Positions 34,329-43,104 are shown, counted from the first letter of the stretch. The stretch: 64,000 nt of DNA from Nocardioides panzhihuensis (GCF_013408335.1 NZ_JACBZR010000001.1:682001-746000), one strand, 5' to 3'. A program made the numbers and translations. The notes: a model not told the origin generated them from the sequence alone.

Positions 34329-34346
34329 ATGTAGCAGTCGCTACAT
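34329..34346. promoter_or_regulatory. Operator copy 2 between the SMR and TetR genes
   Basis: ATGTAGCAGTCGCTACAT has 7-bp complementary arms around AGTC. Its last bases overlap a possible ATG at 34345, which argues that the TetR gene starts further down. The duplicated operator predicts cooperative repression of both divergent genes. Confidence 0.75.
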
Positions 34347-34365
34347 GGTCGGCATAATGCTTTCC

Positions 34366-34917
34366 ATGGACCGCAAGGAGGAGCTCCTCGAGCAAGTCGT
34401 CGAGCACGTGCTCAAGCACGGCCTGATCGGGCTGACCCTGCGTCCGCTGGCGGCCGCGATCGGCACCAGCGACCGCATGCTGATCTACCACTTCGGCGGC
34501 CGCGACGAGCTGATCGCCGCCGTGGTGGCGCGCGCCAACGAGCACTCCGTGGCCGCGGTCGCCGCGCTGGAGCCGGCCGACGGCGTACGCGCCGGGGTGG
34601 AGGCGCTGTGGCGGGCCTACCGCTCCGACCCGCTGCACAGCTGCCTGCAGATCTACCTGCAGGCGGCCGCGACCGGGCTGATCGGGATGGAGCCCTACCG
34701 TTCGGTCGTCCGCGAGACCAACGAGCTGTGGTACGCCGCGCTCCGGGACTACATCACCGGCTGTGGTGCGCCCCCTGAGCGTGCCGGCCGGATCGTCACC
34801 CTCGTCGACTCGTCGCTGTTCGGCTTCCACCTGGACCTGGCCACCGACCGGCCGGACGAGCTCGCCGCCGGTGTGGCGGATCTCGCCGTCGCCGCGGGGG
34901 CGATCGCCGAGGGATGA
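34366..34917 (+). CDS. TetR family regulator of the SMR efflux gene
   Basis: A 183-residue TetR protein. The helix-turn-helix is LLEQVVEHVLKHGLIGLTLR, then AAIGTSDRMLIYHFGGRDEL (residues 5-48); the rest is a helical ligand domain. The starts at 34345 and 34357 are in frame too, but the first overlaps the operator, so 34366 is preferred. It faces away from the SMR gene across two copies of one palindrome and most likely represses both itself and the exporter. Confidence 0.85.
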   Translation: MDRKEELLEQVVEHVLKHGLIGLTLRPLAAAIGTSDRMLIYHFGGRDELIAAVVARANEHSVAAVAALEPADGVRAGVEALWRAYRSDPLHSCLQIYLQAAATGLIGMEPYRSVVRETNELWYAALRDYITGCGAPPERAGRIVTLVDSSLFGFHLDLATDRPDELAAGVADLAVAAGAIAEG

Positions 34918-34954
34918 CTCGGAGCGCGCCGCTCGATCATCTAGGGTCTGCCAC

Positions 34955-35653
34955 GTGGAGTGCCCCAAGTTCGCGGTGAGCGTCGACCTCGTTGTGCTCA
35001 CCGTCCGTGACGAGGCGCTCTGCGCCCTGGTCATACGCCGCGGCATCGAGCCCCATCGAGGCGCCTGGGCGCTTCCGGGAGGGTTCGTCCGCGATGACGA
35101 GGGCCTCGAGGAGGCGGCAGCGCGCGAGCTCGCCGAGGAGACCGGCATGCGGCCGGGGAGCGTGCACGTCGAGCAGCTGGCGACGTACGGGGCTCCGGGT
35201 CGGGACCCACGGGCTCGGGTCGTTACGGTCGCCTACCTCGCGCTGGCGCCGGACCTTCCGGTCCCTGCGGCGGGGTCGGACGCGGCCGACGCGCAGTGGT
35301 GTCGGGTCGACTCGCTGCTGGCCGTCGACGGTGTGGCCGACGGTCTCGCCTTCGACCATGCCGCGATCCTCCGAGACGGCGTCGAGCGCGCCCGCTCCAA
35401 GCTCGAGTACTCGCCCCTGGGCGCGGCCTTCTGCGCCGAGGAGTTCACGGTCGCCGAGCTGCGCCGGGTCTACGAGATCGTCTGGGGTGAGCGTCTGGAC
35501 CCCCGCAACTTCCATCGCAAGGTCACCAAGACCGAGGCCTTCCTCGAGCCGACGGGCAGCACGACGACCCGCGACGGGGGTCGCCCGGCTCAGCTCTTCC
35601 GACGGGGCTCCGCCGAGCACCTGCATCCGCCGTTGCTGCGCCGTACGACCTGA
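34955..35653 (+). CDS. NrtR-like Nudix protein with C-terminal winged helix
   Basis: A 232-residue protein of two domains. Residues 1-140 are a Nudix domain with a good Nudix box (GGFVRDDEGLEEAAARELAEE, near residues 42-62). Residues 150-215 are a winged helix (FCAEEFTVAELRRVYEIVWG, then LDPRNFHRKVTKTEAFLEP) typical of the NrtR/ADP-ribose-sensing family. NrtR proteins repress NAD-synthesis genes and use the Nudix domain to bind ADP-ribose; related proteins are active hydrolases. A complete Nudix box leaves activity possible. No NAD genes are nearby. The start is GTG at 34955. Confidence 0.82.
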   Translation: MECPKFAVSVDLVVLTVRDEALCALVIRRGIEPHRGAWALPGGFVRDDEGLEEAAARELAEETGMRPGSVHVEQLATYGAPGRDPRARVVTVAYLALAPDLPVPAAGSDAADAQWCRVDSLLAVDGVADGLAFDHAAILRDGVERARSKLEYSPLGAAFCAEEFTVAELRRVYEIVWGERLDPRNFHRKVTKTEAFLEPTGSTTTRDGGRPAQLFRRGSAEHLHPPLLRRTT

Positions 35654-35693
35654 CCGGCCAGCACCCGAACCTCCTCGAAGGGAACTCGTTTCG

Positions 35694-36821
35694 ATGTCTA
35701 CCTCCGCCACTCGGGCCTCGCGACGTAGGCCGGTTCGTCCCCGGAACGTGCACTGGGCCGCCGCGGCCCTCCTGTCCGTCGTCGCGGCCACCACGTTGGC
35801 CGGCTGTGGCTCCGATCCGGAACCGGCCAGCAGCGAGAAGGGCTTCGGCACGATCTCGATGCAGTACTCCTGGATCAAGAACGAGACGTTCGCCGGCGCG
35901 TACTACGCCGAGGACAAGGGCTACTACGAGAAAGCCGGTTTCGACGCGGTCAAGGGTATCTCGGGCCCCGACGACGGCGTCGCCAAGCTGCTCTCCGGGA
36001 AGGTCCAGGTCGCCATCACCGACGCCGTCGCGGTCGGTGCCGCGATCGCCGAGCAGGAGGCGCCGCTGAAGATCATCGGCGCGACCTTCCAGAAGAACTC
36101 GCTCACGATCCTCTCCCTCCAAGGCGGCGGCGACATCGCCTCGCCGGCCGAGCTCGCGGGCAAGAAGATCGGCGTCCAGGAGTCCGACGTCGCCGTCTTC
36201 GAGGCGATGCTCGCCGCCAACGGGCTCGAGGAGGAGAAGGACAACATCACGGTGGTGCCGGTCGAGCTCGACCCGACGCCGCTGACGGCCGGTCAGGTCG
36301 ACGGCTTCCTGGCCGATCTGACCAACCAGTCGATCGCCCTCGAGCTCGCCGGTCATGAGACCACCGACCTGCCGCTCGCCGACAACGGCGTGCCGTACGT
36401 CGCCGAGACCTACACGGTCACCGACCAGTACCTCGCCGAGAACCGCGACCTCCTCGAGGCGCTGCTGACCGCCGAGATCAAGGGCTGGGCCGAGACCTTC
36501 AAGAACCCCACCGAAGACGTGGTCGAGGTCGTCACCACCCACTACGACAAGGCTGCCGGCGACTCCGACGGTCTCGAGGCCAGCTTCGGTGAGGTCGATG
36601 CGGCCAGGACCACGCGTGGCCTGCAGGAGTCGCAGAAGCTGATCTCGACGCCGGAGACCGAGAAGAACGGCCTCTTCACCGTCTCCGAGGAGCTCCAGCA
36701 GCAGACCGTCGACTCGCTCGCCGCCGCCGGCTGGGACGTCTCGGCCGAGGACCTGTTCGACACCTCGATCATCGACGAGATCTACGCGGAGCGCCCCGAG
36801 CTGAAGGCGTACCAGAAGTAG
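35694..36821 (+). CDS. NMT1/THI5-like ABC substrate-binding lipoprotein
   Basis: A 375-residue lipoprotein with a basic N-terminus, a hydrophobic segment and a lipobox LAGC (Cys38). The mature part has the NMT1/SsuA-like pattern: YSWIKNETFAGAYYAEDKGY, then LLSGKVQVAITDAVAVGAAI and ASPAELAGKKIGVQ. Such proteins deliver sulfonates, nitrate, pyrimidines or thiamine precursors to an ABC permease. A GAAGGGA site precedes the ATG. No permease or ATPase gene is adjacent, so it is an orphan in this window. The neighbouring amidase fusion suggests a nitrogenous substrate. Confidence 0.82.
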   Translation: MSTSATRASRRRPVRPRNVHWAAAALLSVVAATTLAGCGSDPEPASSEKGFGTISMQYSWIKNETFAGAYYAEDKGYYEKAGFDAVKGISGPDDGVAKLLSGKVQVAITDAVAVGAAIAEQEAPLKIIGATFQKNSLTILSLQGGGDIASPAELAGKKIGVQESDVAVFEAMLAANGLEEEKDNITVVPVELDPTPLTAGQVDGFLADLTNQSIALELAGHETTDLPLADNGVPYVAETYTVTDQYLAENRDLLEALLTAEIKGWAETFKNPTEDVVEVVTTHYDKAAGDSDGLEASFGEVDAARTTRGLQESQKLISTPETEKNGLFTVSEELQQQTVDSLAAAGWDVSAEDLFDTSIIDEIYAERPELKAYQK

Positions 36822-36846
36822 GTCCAGCCCTCAGCGGTCGTTGGGC

Positions 36847-38388
36847 TCACGCCTGGACAGCCGGGCGTCGGGCAGCGACGGCGAGCAGGTCGCGGTCGCG
36901 ACCGGGCGCAGCGATCAGGCACAGACCGGCGGGGAGACCGGTCGCGGTGCGGACCGGGATCGAGACGGCAGGCAGGCCGGCGATCCCGGCGATGCAGGTG
37001 AGCCGCAAGGTGTCGTCGCGGACCTCGGCCGCCTCGGCCGCGGTCGGCGCCACCGAGGAGGCGCTGGGGAAGGCGAGGACGCGGTCGCCGACGACGTCGA
37101 GGATCTCCGCACGGGCCTGCGCGAGCACGGCGCGCGCCTCCGCGGCCTGCTCCCTGGTCACGGACCGAGCCATCTCGAACCGCCCGCGCACCGCCTCGCC
37201 GAGCGTGTCCAGCCGGGTCTCGAGCCAGGCTCCGTGGGCCTGCCAGGCCTGGTAGGCCTGCCCGGTCACGAAGGCCTGGCGCCACTCGTCCAGCGACGGC
37301 GCCCAGGCCAGCGGCTTGGCGTCGGGCAGCGCGTCGCCCACAGCGGTGGCGACGTCGTCGGAGGCGAGCCCGACCAATGAAGGCACCAGATGGATCTCGT
37401 CGACGTCGGCCGCCGGCGAGTCCGGCAGCAGTACGTCCCCCACCGCCTGCAGCAGGAACGGGGAGCGCGTCATCCACCCGACGGTGTCGAAGGCCTTGGC
37501 GAGCGGGTGGAGCCCCTCGCGCGAGACGGCCCCGTGAGTCGTACGGATCCCGTAGAGGCCCTGGTAGGCGGCCGGCACCCGGATCGAGCCGCCGGTGTCG
37601 GTCCCGAGCCCGATCGAGGCGTGGCCGAGCGCGACCGCGGTCGCCGACCCCGACGAGGAGCCCCCGGGGATCCGGCCGGGAGCCTTCGGGTTCGGCGGTG
37701 CCCCGTAGTGGGCGTTGAGCCCCGACAGCGAGTAGGCGAACTCCTCGGTGCGCGCGATCCCGCGGACCGACGCTCCGGCATCCAGCAGGGTGGCGACGAC
37801 AGCGGAGTGCGAGTCGGCCACCGGAGCCTGCTCCAGCCACGCCGGACTCCCGGCGCCGACCGCGAAGCCGGCGACCGCGTAGAGATCCTTGACCGCCACG
37901 GTCTCGCCCGAGAGAGCTCCGTCAGCGGTGTGCGAGGAGATCAGCGGGTCGCCGACGGTGCGCCAGATCCGGCTGTCGAAGGCCGGCTCGGGCGCCGAGA
38001 CGTGGGCCGCGGTGACCTGCCAGCCGGCGTACTCGATCCGCACCGGGTCCCGCGCCCACAGTTGCGTCTGCAGCCCGCGCCCACCGCGGTCGAGCTCCGT
38101 GACGGCGACGATGAGGGCGTGGTCCTCGTCGATCACCTGGACGTGGGTCTGCACGATGCGCCGCTTCGGCGCGCCGCCCCGCGCCGCGCGGAAGGCGGCG
38201 ATCTGCTCGTGCCCGACGATCAGCCCGGCCGCGTCACCGCGCAGCGTGGTCGGTGAGTCGGCGAAGAGCGCGTCCAGAGCGGCGACGTCGTCGGACATCA
38301 ACGCGCTCTCGTACGCCCGGAAGGCCTGCAGCAGCCCGTGTGGGACCGGCTTGAGCTGGGCGCCGTCCCGAGCTTGTCGAGGGGTCAT
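36847..38388 (-). CDS. AtzH-like domain fused to an amidase-signature hydrolase
   Basis: A 513-residue fusion. Residues 15-135 are an NTF2-like domain of the AtzH type (AFRAYESALMSDDVAALDAL, TTLRGDAAGLIVGHEQIAAF). Residues 140-510 are an amidase signature enzyme with the Ser-cisSer-Lys triad: K167 in VAVKDLYAVAG, cis-Ser in GGSSSGSA (about 244) and nucleophile S268 in GTDTGGSIR. AtzH and the amidase AtzF act in succession on carboxyurea and allophanate in cyanuric acid breakdown, which the fusion mimics. The substrate is inferred, not proven. It converges with the binding-lipoprotein gene, 25 bases apart. Confidence 0.82.
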   Translation of the reverse strand: MTPRQARDGAQLKPVPHGLLQAFRAYESALMSDDVAALDALFADSPTTLRGDAAGLIVGHEQIAAFRAARGGAPKRRIVQTHVQVIDEDHALIVAVTELDRGGRGLQTQLWARDPVRIEYAGWQVTAAHVSAPEPAFDSRIWRTVGDPLISSHTADGALSGETVAVKDLYAVAGFAVGAGSPAWLEQAPVADSHSAVVATLLDAGASVRGIARTEEFAYSLSGLNAHYGAPPNPKAPGRIPGGSSSGSATAVALGHASIGLGTDTGGSIRVPAAYQGLYGIRTTHGAVSREGLHPLAKAFDTVGWMTRSPFLLQAVGDVLLPDSPAADVDEIHLVPSLVGLASDDVATAVGDALPDAKPLAWAPSLDEWRQAFVTGQAYQAWQAHGAWLETRLDTLGEAVRGRFEMARSVTREQAAEARAVLAQARAEILDVVGDRVLAFPSASSVAPTAAEAAEVRDDTLRLTCIAGIAGLPAVSIPVRTATGLPAGLCLIAAPGRDRDLLAVAARRPAVQA

Positions 38389-38457
38389 AGGGCGAAGTCT
38401 GCCCTGCCGAGCATGACGGGTGCGCGATCGACGGGCCCGGCGGAGCCGGCAGGTGGG

Positions 38458-38844
38458 TCAGAGGACGAGCGAGACGCCCAGCAGCACGCCGACCAGCAGC
38501 AGCGCCCCGGCCAGCACGAAGCCCGCGGTGAAGGCGGGAAGCGGGCGGCGCTCCCGCATCGCACGCTCGACCCGTGCCCAACGGGCCATCGCGAGGATCG
38601 TGCACAGGATCGCGGTGAGCACCAGCACGGCGATCAACCCGTTGCGTGCCCATTCGACGGTGGGCACCTGGAACGAGTGCAGCGCGACCGCACCGGCCAG
38701 CAGGCCGAGCACCGTGCGCGCCCAGGCCAGGAACGTACGTTCGTTGGCCAGCGTGAACCGGGGGTCCGGCTCGTCGCCGTGGCCGTAGACCCAACGCGGG
38801 TGACGGGGGTCCTCCGCATTCGACTCTGGTTTCGACTCGGTCAT
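38458..38844 (-). CDS. DUF202 (YidH-type) membrane protein
   Basis: A 128-residue protein. The charged N-terminus leads to the DUF202 signature FTLANERTFLAWARTVLGLLAG (about residues 30-51), followed by three membrane helices in total. The family has no established biochemical function. It is divergent from the thioesterase gene (45 bases between starts) and runs in the same direction as the amidase fusion downstream. Confidence 0.85.
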   Translation of the reverse strand: MTESKPESNAEDPRHPRWVYGHGDEPDPRFTLANERTFLAWARTVLGLLAGAVALHSFQVPTVEWARNGLIAVLVLTAILCTILAMARWARVERAMRERRPLPAFTAGFVLAGALLLVGVLLGVSLVL

Positions 38845-38889
38845 GCCCTCATCGTCCACCACATCGCGTACCGATCTAGATTTCTCCCC

Positions 38890-39720
38890 ATGGCTGAGAG
38901 CACGCAGGTTTCCGAGTTCGACCGGGACATCGCGGTCCGCAGGACCGACCAGAGCACTTATGCAGCCGACCTCGCTCCCGGCTGGGTGGTCGGCGGCGGA
39001 GTCAACGGCGGCTACCTGCTCGCGGTCAGCGGGAACGCGCTGCGGGCCCACCTGCCGCGTCATCCGGACCCGATCGTGCTGAGCGCGTTCTACGCCGGCG
39101 CCAGCACACCCGGGCCGGCTGAGGTCCGCATCGAGACCAAGCGCGACAAGGGGTCGCTGGCCATCGCGACCGCCGAGCTGTGGCAGGGCGAGGAGCTGCG
39201 GATCACCACCACGGCGACGTACGCCGACCTCGACGGTCTCCACGCGAAGAGCAGCGGCTTCGAGCGGGTCACCGCGACCGAGCCGGAGCTGCCGCCGCTC
39301 GAGGAGTGCCTCTCCTCGACAACCGCGCCCGAGCAGGTGAAGGAGTTCGTGCCGATGCTGGACCGCTACGAGCTCTGCGTGCCGAAGGAGCAGTTCGTCT
39401 GGGGCGGCGCCAAGCCGAGCGGTGAGGCCGTCTTCACCGGCTGGTTCCGCCACCACGACCGCGAGCCCGACCCGCTCTCGCTGCTGCAGGTGCTCGACGC
39501 GCTCCCGCCGGTGACCTTCGGCCTCGAGCTCCCGGGCTGGGCGCCGACCCTCGAGCTCACCTGCCACATCCGCCACAAGCCGGCGCCGGGCTGGCTCAAG
39601 GTCACCCACTTCTCCCGCAACCTCTCGGGCGGCATGTTCGAGGAGGACTGCGAGGTGTGGGACTCCGCCGGCACGCTGGTCGCGCAGGCGCGGCAGCTGG
39701 CCCGCCTGCCGCGCGCCTGA
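38890..39720 (+). CDS. TesB-like acyl-CoA thioesterase family protein
   Basis: A 276-residue double-hotdog protein. The first half has VGGGVNGGYLLAVSGNALRAH and LSAFYAGASTPGPAEVRIET. The second half ends with LTCHIRHKPAPGWLKVTHF and AQARQLARLPR, the pattern of the acyl-CoA thioesterase 3 (TesB-like) family in actinobacteria. It would hydrolyse acyl-CoA to free acid and CoA in the cytoplasm. The start at 38890 gives a compact first hotdog; the long in-frame extension upstream is antisense to the DUF202 gene and is not coding. Confidence 0.83.
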   Translation: MAESTQVSEFDRDIAVRRTDQSTYAADLAPGWVVGGGVNGGYLLAVSGNALRAHLPRHPDPIVLSAFYAGASTPGPAEVRIETKRDKGSLAIATAELWQGEELRITTTATYADLDGLHAKSSGFERVTATEPELPPLEECLSSTTAPEQVKEFVPMLDRYELCVPKEQFVWGGAKPSGEAVFTGWFRHHDREPDPLSLLQVLDALPPVTFGLELPGWAPTLELTCHIRHKPAPGWLKVTHFSRNLSGGMFEEDCEVWDSAGTLVAQARQLARLPRA

Positions 39721-39738
39721 CGGGTCACATCTGAGGGG

Positions 39739-41325
39739 TCACATCGGCGCGCAGCGGTCCTTCCCGCCGTAGGCGTCCCAGTGCCAGGCCTCGACCGAGT
39801 ATTGCTTCAGCCCGAAGGCCAGTGCCGTCTTGTTGAGGAACGACCACACCTCGCTGGTCGGCTCGGAGGCCCGTGTCGCGCAGGTCTTGCCGCCGGTCGC
39901 GCTGGGCTCCTCGAAGTCGATGGCGATGCCGAGCTGGTGGGATGAGTGGCCGGGCTGCGCCGTCAGCGCGTAGTCGCCGGTCGGGCAGCCGCCGGTGGCA
40001 TCCTCCTTGCACAGCGCCCTTTGCTTCTTCATGGTCCGGAACGAGCTGCTCGCGATGAGGTCGACACCCTGCTTCTCGGCCTTCTTGACCAGGGCGGCTG
40101 CGGCCCCCGAGATGCGCGCGTTGACGACGGTCAGGCCCTCGGAGCCGTCGATGTAGTAGCTGTCGCCCTTGGTGCTCTCCGTCCCGGTGTTGGGCAGACC
40201 CTCGACCGCGCAGAGTCGGACCGGGATCAGCTTGCCCAGGTCATAGCCCTCGCCCTCGCCCAGGTCCCTGGTGCCGGGTGCGCACACGAGCGCGGTCGAG
40301 TCGGCGCGTACGTCGCCCACCGGCCTCGTCGGCGCGGCGACCTCGATGAGCCTGCCCGCGGAGGCGCCGGCGGCGCGCTGCTCGGAGGCCTGCACGGCCA
40401 GCTCGGCGAGGTGGCCGGTGACCCCGCTCGCCTCCGTCTCGGTGGTCTCGCCCGGGTTCGGCGCTGGGTCCGGTGCAGTCTCCGGGACGTCGTCGGGGCA
40501 GGCGGTGATGGTCTCGTTGAGCGGATTCTTGGCCCCCGCCCCGAGGGTGATGTCCGCGCACACGACGGTGGTGTGGTCGCGCTTGGCGTAGGTGTCCTGC
40601 CAGGTCCGGTAGCCCGCGACCGAGAAGGTGTTGGTCGCCTCATCGGCCTGCAGCGTACGCAGCCCCAGACCGTCGCCGTAGGCGCCCGGCTGCTCGAGCC
40701 AGGCCCCGATGTCCGCGGCGGTGACCTCCCAGCCGACGCTACGCAGGGAGGCGACGGCCACTGTCAGGTCGCTGCCGACGCCGAGCATGTCGTCGGTCGT
40801 GGTCTGCTTCCACTTCTGCGTCTGCTCGTAGAAGTCGTACGCCCCATAGCCGCTGACTCCGACCAGCGCGAGCATCAGCAGGCCGACTAGGACCTTCGGC
40901 CAGCGCCGCTTCTTCGGCTCGGGACCGAACCGGCCAGGGCCGTGGCCCTGGGGGTACGCCGGGGGCTGCTGCCCCGGGTAGGGCTGCTCCAGGTAGGGCT
41001 GCTCCGGATACGGCTGCTCTGCGTACGGCTGTTCGGGGTAGGGCTGTTCGGGATAGTGCTGCTCGGGATAGTGCTGTTCCGGGTAGGGCTCCTGGCCGTA
41101 GGGCCGCTGTTCCGGTGGGTAGGGCCGCTGCTCGGGGTAGCGCTGCCCGCCCGGGTGGGGCCGCTGCTGGCCGGGATGGGGCTGCTGCCCGGGGTACGGC
41201 TGCTGCGGTCGCCCCGGCTGTGCCTGTGGTTGGTGGGGCTCCCGCGGGCCCGGGTAGGGCTGCTGGCCTCGGTAGGGCGGGCGCGGCTCGCCCGGACGCC
41301 GCGGCGGCCAGTGCTGGTCGCTCAT
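39739..41325 (-). CDS. VanY-type D-alanyl-D-alanine carboxypeptidase with Tyr/Pro/Gln-rich cytoplasmic tail
   Basis: A 528-residue type II membrane protein. Residues 1-130 are low-complexity, with repeated YPEQP and YPGQQ units. A basic stretch (KKRRW) and one helix (about residues 142-162) follow, then an external region. The C-terminal VanY peptidase domain has SSHQLGIAIDF (the SxHxxGxAxD zinc motif) and EAWHWDA (usually EPWHW). It should trim peptidoglycan stem peptides outside the membrane. The repeats are in-frame 15-bp DNA repeats (about 40980-41110). It is divergent from the MutT gene (113 bases between starts). Confidence 0.82.
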   Translation of the reverse strand: MSDQHWPPRRPGEPRPPYRGQQPYPGPREPHQPQAQPGRPQQPYPGQQPHPGQQRPHPGGQRYPEQRPYPPEQRPYGQEPYPEQHYPEQHYPEQPYPEQPYAEQPYPEQPYLEQPYPGQQPPAYPQGHGPGRFGPEPKKRRWPKVLVGLLMLALVGVSGYGAYDFYEQTQKWKQTTTDDMLGVGSDLTVAVASLRSVGWEVTAADIGAWLEQPGAYGDGLGLRTLQADEATNTFSVAGYRTWQDTYAKRDHTTVVCADITLGAGAKNPLNETITACPDDVPETAPDPAPNPGETTETEASGVTGHLAELAVQASEQRAAGASAGRLIEVAAPTRPVGDVRADSTALVCAPGTRDLGEGEGYDLGKLIPVRLCAVEGLPNTGTESTKGDSYYIDGSEGLTVVNARISGAAAALVKKAEKQGVDLIASSSFRTMKKQRALCKEDATGGCPTGDYALTAQPGHSSHQLGIAIDFEEPSATGGKTCATRASEPTSEVWSFLNKTALAFGLKQYSVEAWHWDAYGGKDRCAPM

Positions 41326-41437
41326 GATCGGCCCCCGGGTAGGAGCGGGCAGGCGAAGAGCAGCAGAGGGCGGGGCACGGCGTTGGAGCGTACCCAAGAG
41401 ACCATGCTTTCCGGGCGTCTAGGGAAGAATCTCACAC

Positions 41438-42166
41438 GTGAACAGCCCCAAGACCGTAGTGGCCGCGGCGATCCTCAGCGCCGACGGCAAGCAGGTGCTC
41501 GCCGCGAGGCGTATGTCCCCGCCCGAGGCCGCCGGGCGCTGGGAGCTTCCCGGCGGCAAGGTCGAGGAGGGGGAGACGCCCGAGGCAGCCCTCGTCCGAG
41601 AGATCGGTGAGGAGCTCGGCTGCCTGATCGAGGTGCTCGACTGGATGCAGGGGGAGTCGGCCATCGGGGTCTCGACAGGCTCGACCACCGGGGCCCGCCT
41701 GATCGCCGCGACCGCCCGGGTTGTGGCCGGCGAGCCGAGACCGCGCGAGCACGACCAGATCCTCTGGCTGGCGGCCGAGGACCTCGACTCGGTCGACTGG
41801 CTCGAGCCCGACCGCCCGTTCCTCGGCTCGCTGCGTCACGTGCTCGGTCTGCCCGAGGCGGCGACCCTGCGTGGCATCTTCTTCGAAGAGGAGCACGCCC
41901 GCTCGGCCGCAGCGAAGCTCGAGCGCGAGGGCTGGACCGCGCGGGTCGACCGCGAGCGCTACCAGGGCGAGGACGACGACGAGGACCACCCGTGGTCGGT
42001 GGAGACAGACGCCCCCGAGCTGGTCCTGGAGCTGCTGGTGGACGAGTACGACGGTTGGCTCGACATCCCCGAGGGCCCGCCGGACGACTCGATCGCTCCC
42101 GAGCCCGTCGACCTCCCCGACAACCCGAAGCGGATAAAGCGCCCCGACCTAGGATCGAGTTCGTGA
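41438..42166 (+). CDS. MutT-like Nudix hydrolase with an acidic C-terminal domain
   Basis: A 242-residue protein. The Nudix box GGKVEEGETPEAALVREIGEE lies near residues 39-60. From about residue 145, a RraB-like acidic alpha/beta domain follows (GIFFEEEHARSAAAKLEREG, DEDHPWSVETDAPELVLELL). MutT enzymes hydrolyse oxidised nucleotides such as 8-oxo-dGTP. Between the Nudix box and the last strand, the peptide IGVSTGSTTGAR is encoded by a REP-like palindrome (41668-41689). The GTG start of mshB overlaps its stop by 4 bases, giving translational coupling. Confidence 0.8.
   Translation: MNSPKTVVAAAILSADGKQVLAARRMSPPEAAGRWELPGGKVEEGETPEAALVREIGEELGCLIEVLDWMQGESAIGVSTGSTTGARLIAATARVVAGEPRPREHDQILWLAAEDLDSVDWLEPDRPFLGSLRHVLGLPEAATLRGIFFEEEHARSAAAKLEREGWTARVDRERYQGEDDDEDHPWSVETDAPELVLELLVDEYDGWLDIPEGPPDDSIAPEPVDLPDNPKRIKRPDLGSSS
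41668..41689. repeat. REP-like palindrome inside the mutT-like gene
   Basis: GGTCTCGACAGGCTCGACCACC matches the palindrome at 56217-56241 (read on the other strand) with one substitution. It is in frame here and encodes Val-Ser-Thr-Gly-Ser-Thr-Thr. Confidence 0.65.
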
Positions 42167-43104
42167 ATTCACAGAAGAGCCTCCTGCTCGTTCATGCCCA
42201 CCCCGACGACGAGACGATCGCGACGGGAGCGACGATGGCGAAATATCTCGCCGAGGGCGCCCGCGTCACCCTGGTGACCTGCACGGCAGGAGAGATGGGC
42301 GAGATCCTGGTGCCCGGGCTGGCCCACCTCGCCGCCGATCAGGAGGACGGTCTGGGCGAGCACCGACGCGGGGAGATCGAGGACGCGATGGCGGCGCTGA
42401 AGGCGCCCGACGGCAGCGAGGTGGACCACCGCTGGCTGGGTGGTTTCGGCAACTACCGCGACTCCGGGATGACTTGGAGCGAGGACCGCACCCACGCGCT
42501 GCCGGACCCCGACGCCCGGGAGAACGCCTTCTGGTACGCCGACCTCAACGAAGCCGCCGACCACCTCGTCACGATCATCCGCGAGGTGCGTCCGCAGGTG
42601 CTGGTCACCTACGACGAGTTCGGCAACTACGGCCACCCGGACCACATCCAGGCGCACCGGGTCGCGACGTACGCTGCCCACCTCGCCGCCGTCCCGACCT
42701 ACAAGAAGGAGCTCGGCGAGGCCCACGAGATCGACCGGATCTTCTGGACCGCGATCGCGGAGAGCTGGATCCGTGAGGGTCTGCGTGCTGCCCGGGACTC
42801 TGGAGACGAGGACGCGCTCGGTGGGATGGACCCCGAGGGCCCGCTGCCGATGGCGACGCCCGACGTCGACATCGCCGCCGCGATCGACGGCACCACGTAC
42901 GCCGACCAGAAGGTCGCCGCGATGCGCGCCTATCCCACCCAGATGGACATGGAGCAGGGCATGTTCGCGATGACCAACAGCCTCGGTACGACCGCGTGGT
43001 CCCACGAGCACTTCCGGATCGCCAAGGGCGACCTCGACGGGCACAGCGGGGCCGACTCGGGTCTCGGTGGCCAAGCCTGTCCGGATCTCTTCGCCGGGCT
43101 GTGA
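42163..43104 (+). CDS. mshB: N-acetyl-glucosaminyl-inositol deacetylase MshB (mycothiol biosynthesis)
   Basis: A 313-residue PIG-L/LmbE-family zinc deacetylase. The metal motif is HAHPDDE, with H13 and D16 matching the zinc ligands of mycobacterial MshB. The third ligand is in YGHPDHIQAHR (H158-H161). MshB removes the acetyl group from GlcNAc-inositol, the second step of mycothiol synthesis. Length and motifs fit MshB rather than the mycothiol conjugate amidase Mca, which is close in sequence and remains possible. The GTG at 42163 overlaps the mutT-like stop (GTGA), and the next small gene overlaps its own stop likewise. Confidence 0.85.
   Translation: MNSQKSLLLVHAHPDDETIATGATMAKYLAEGARVTLVTCTAGEMGEILVPGLAHLAADQEDGLGEHRRGEIEDAMAALKAPDGSEVDHRWLGGFGNYRDSGMTWSEDRTHALPDPDARENAFWYADLNEAADHLVTIIREVRPQVLVTYDEFGNYGHPDHIQAHRVATYAAHLAAVPTYKKELGEAHEIDRIFWTAIAESWIREGLRAARDSGDEDALGGMDPEGPLPMATPDVDIAAAIDGTTYADQKVAAMRAYPTQMDMEQGMFAMTNSLGTTAWSHEHFRIAKGDLDGHSGADSGLGGQACPDLFAGL

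Noticed and set aside
36822..36846. Operon linking the binding lipoprotein and the amidase fusion
   Set aside because: The genes converge, so they cannot share a transcript; any functional link is only by neighbourhood.
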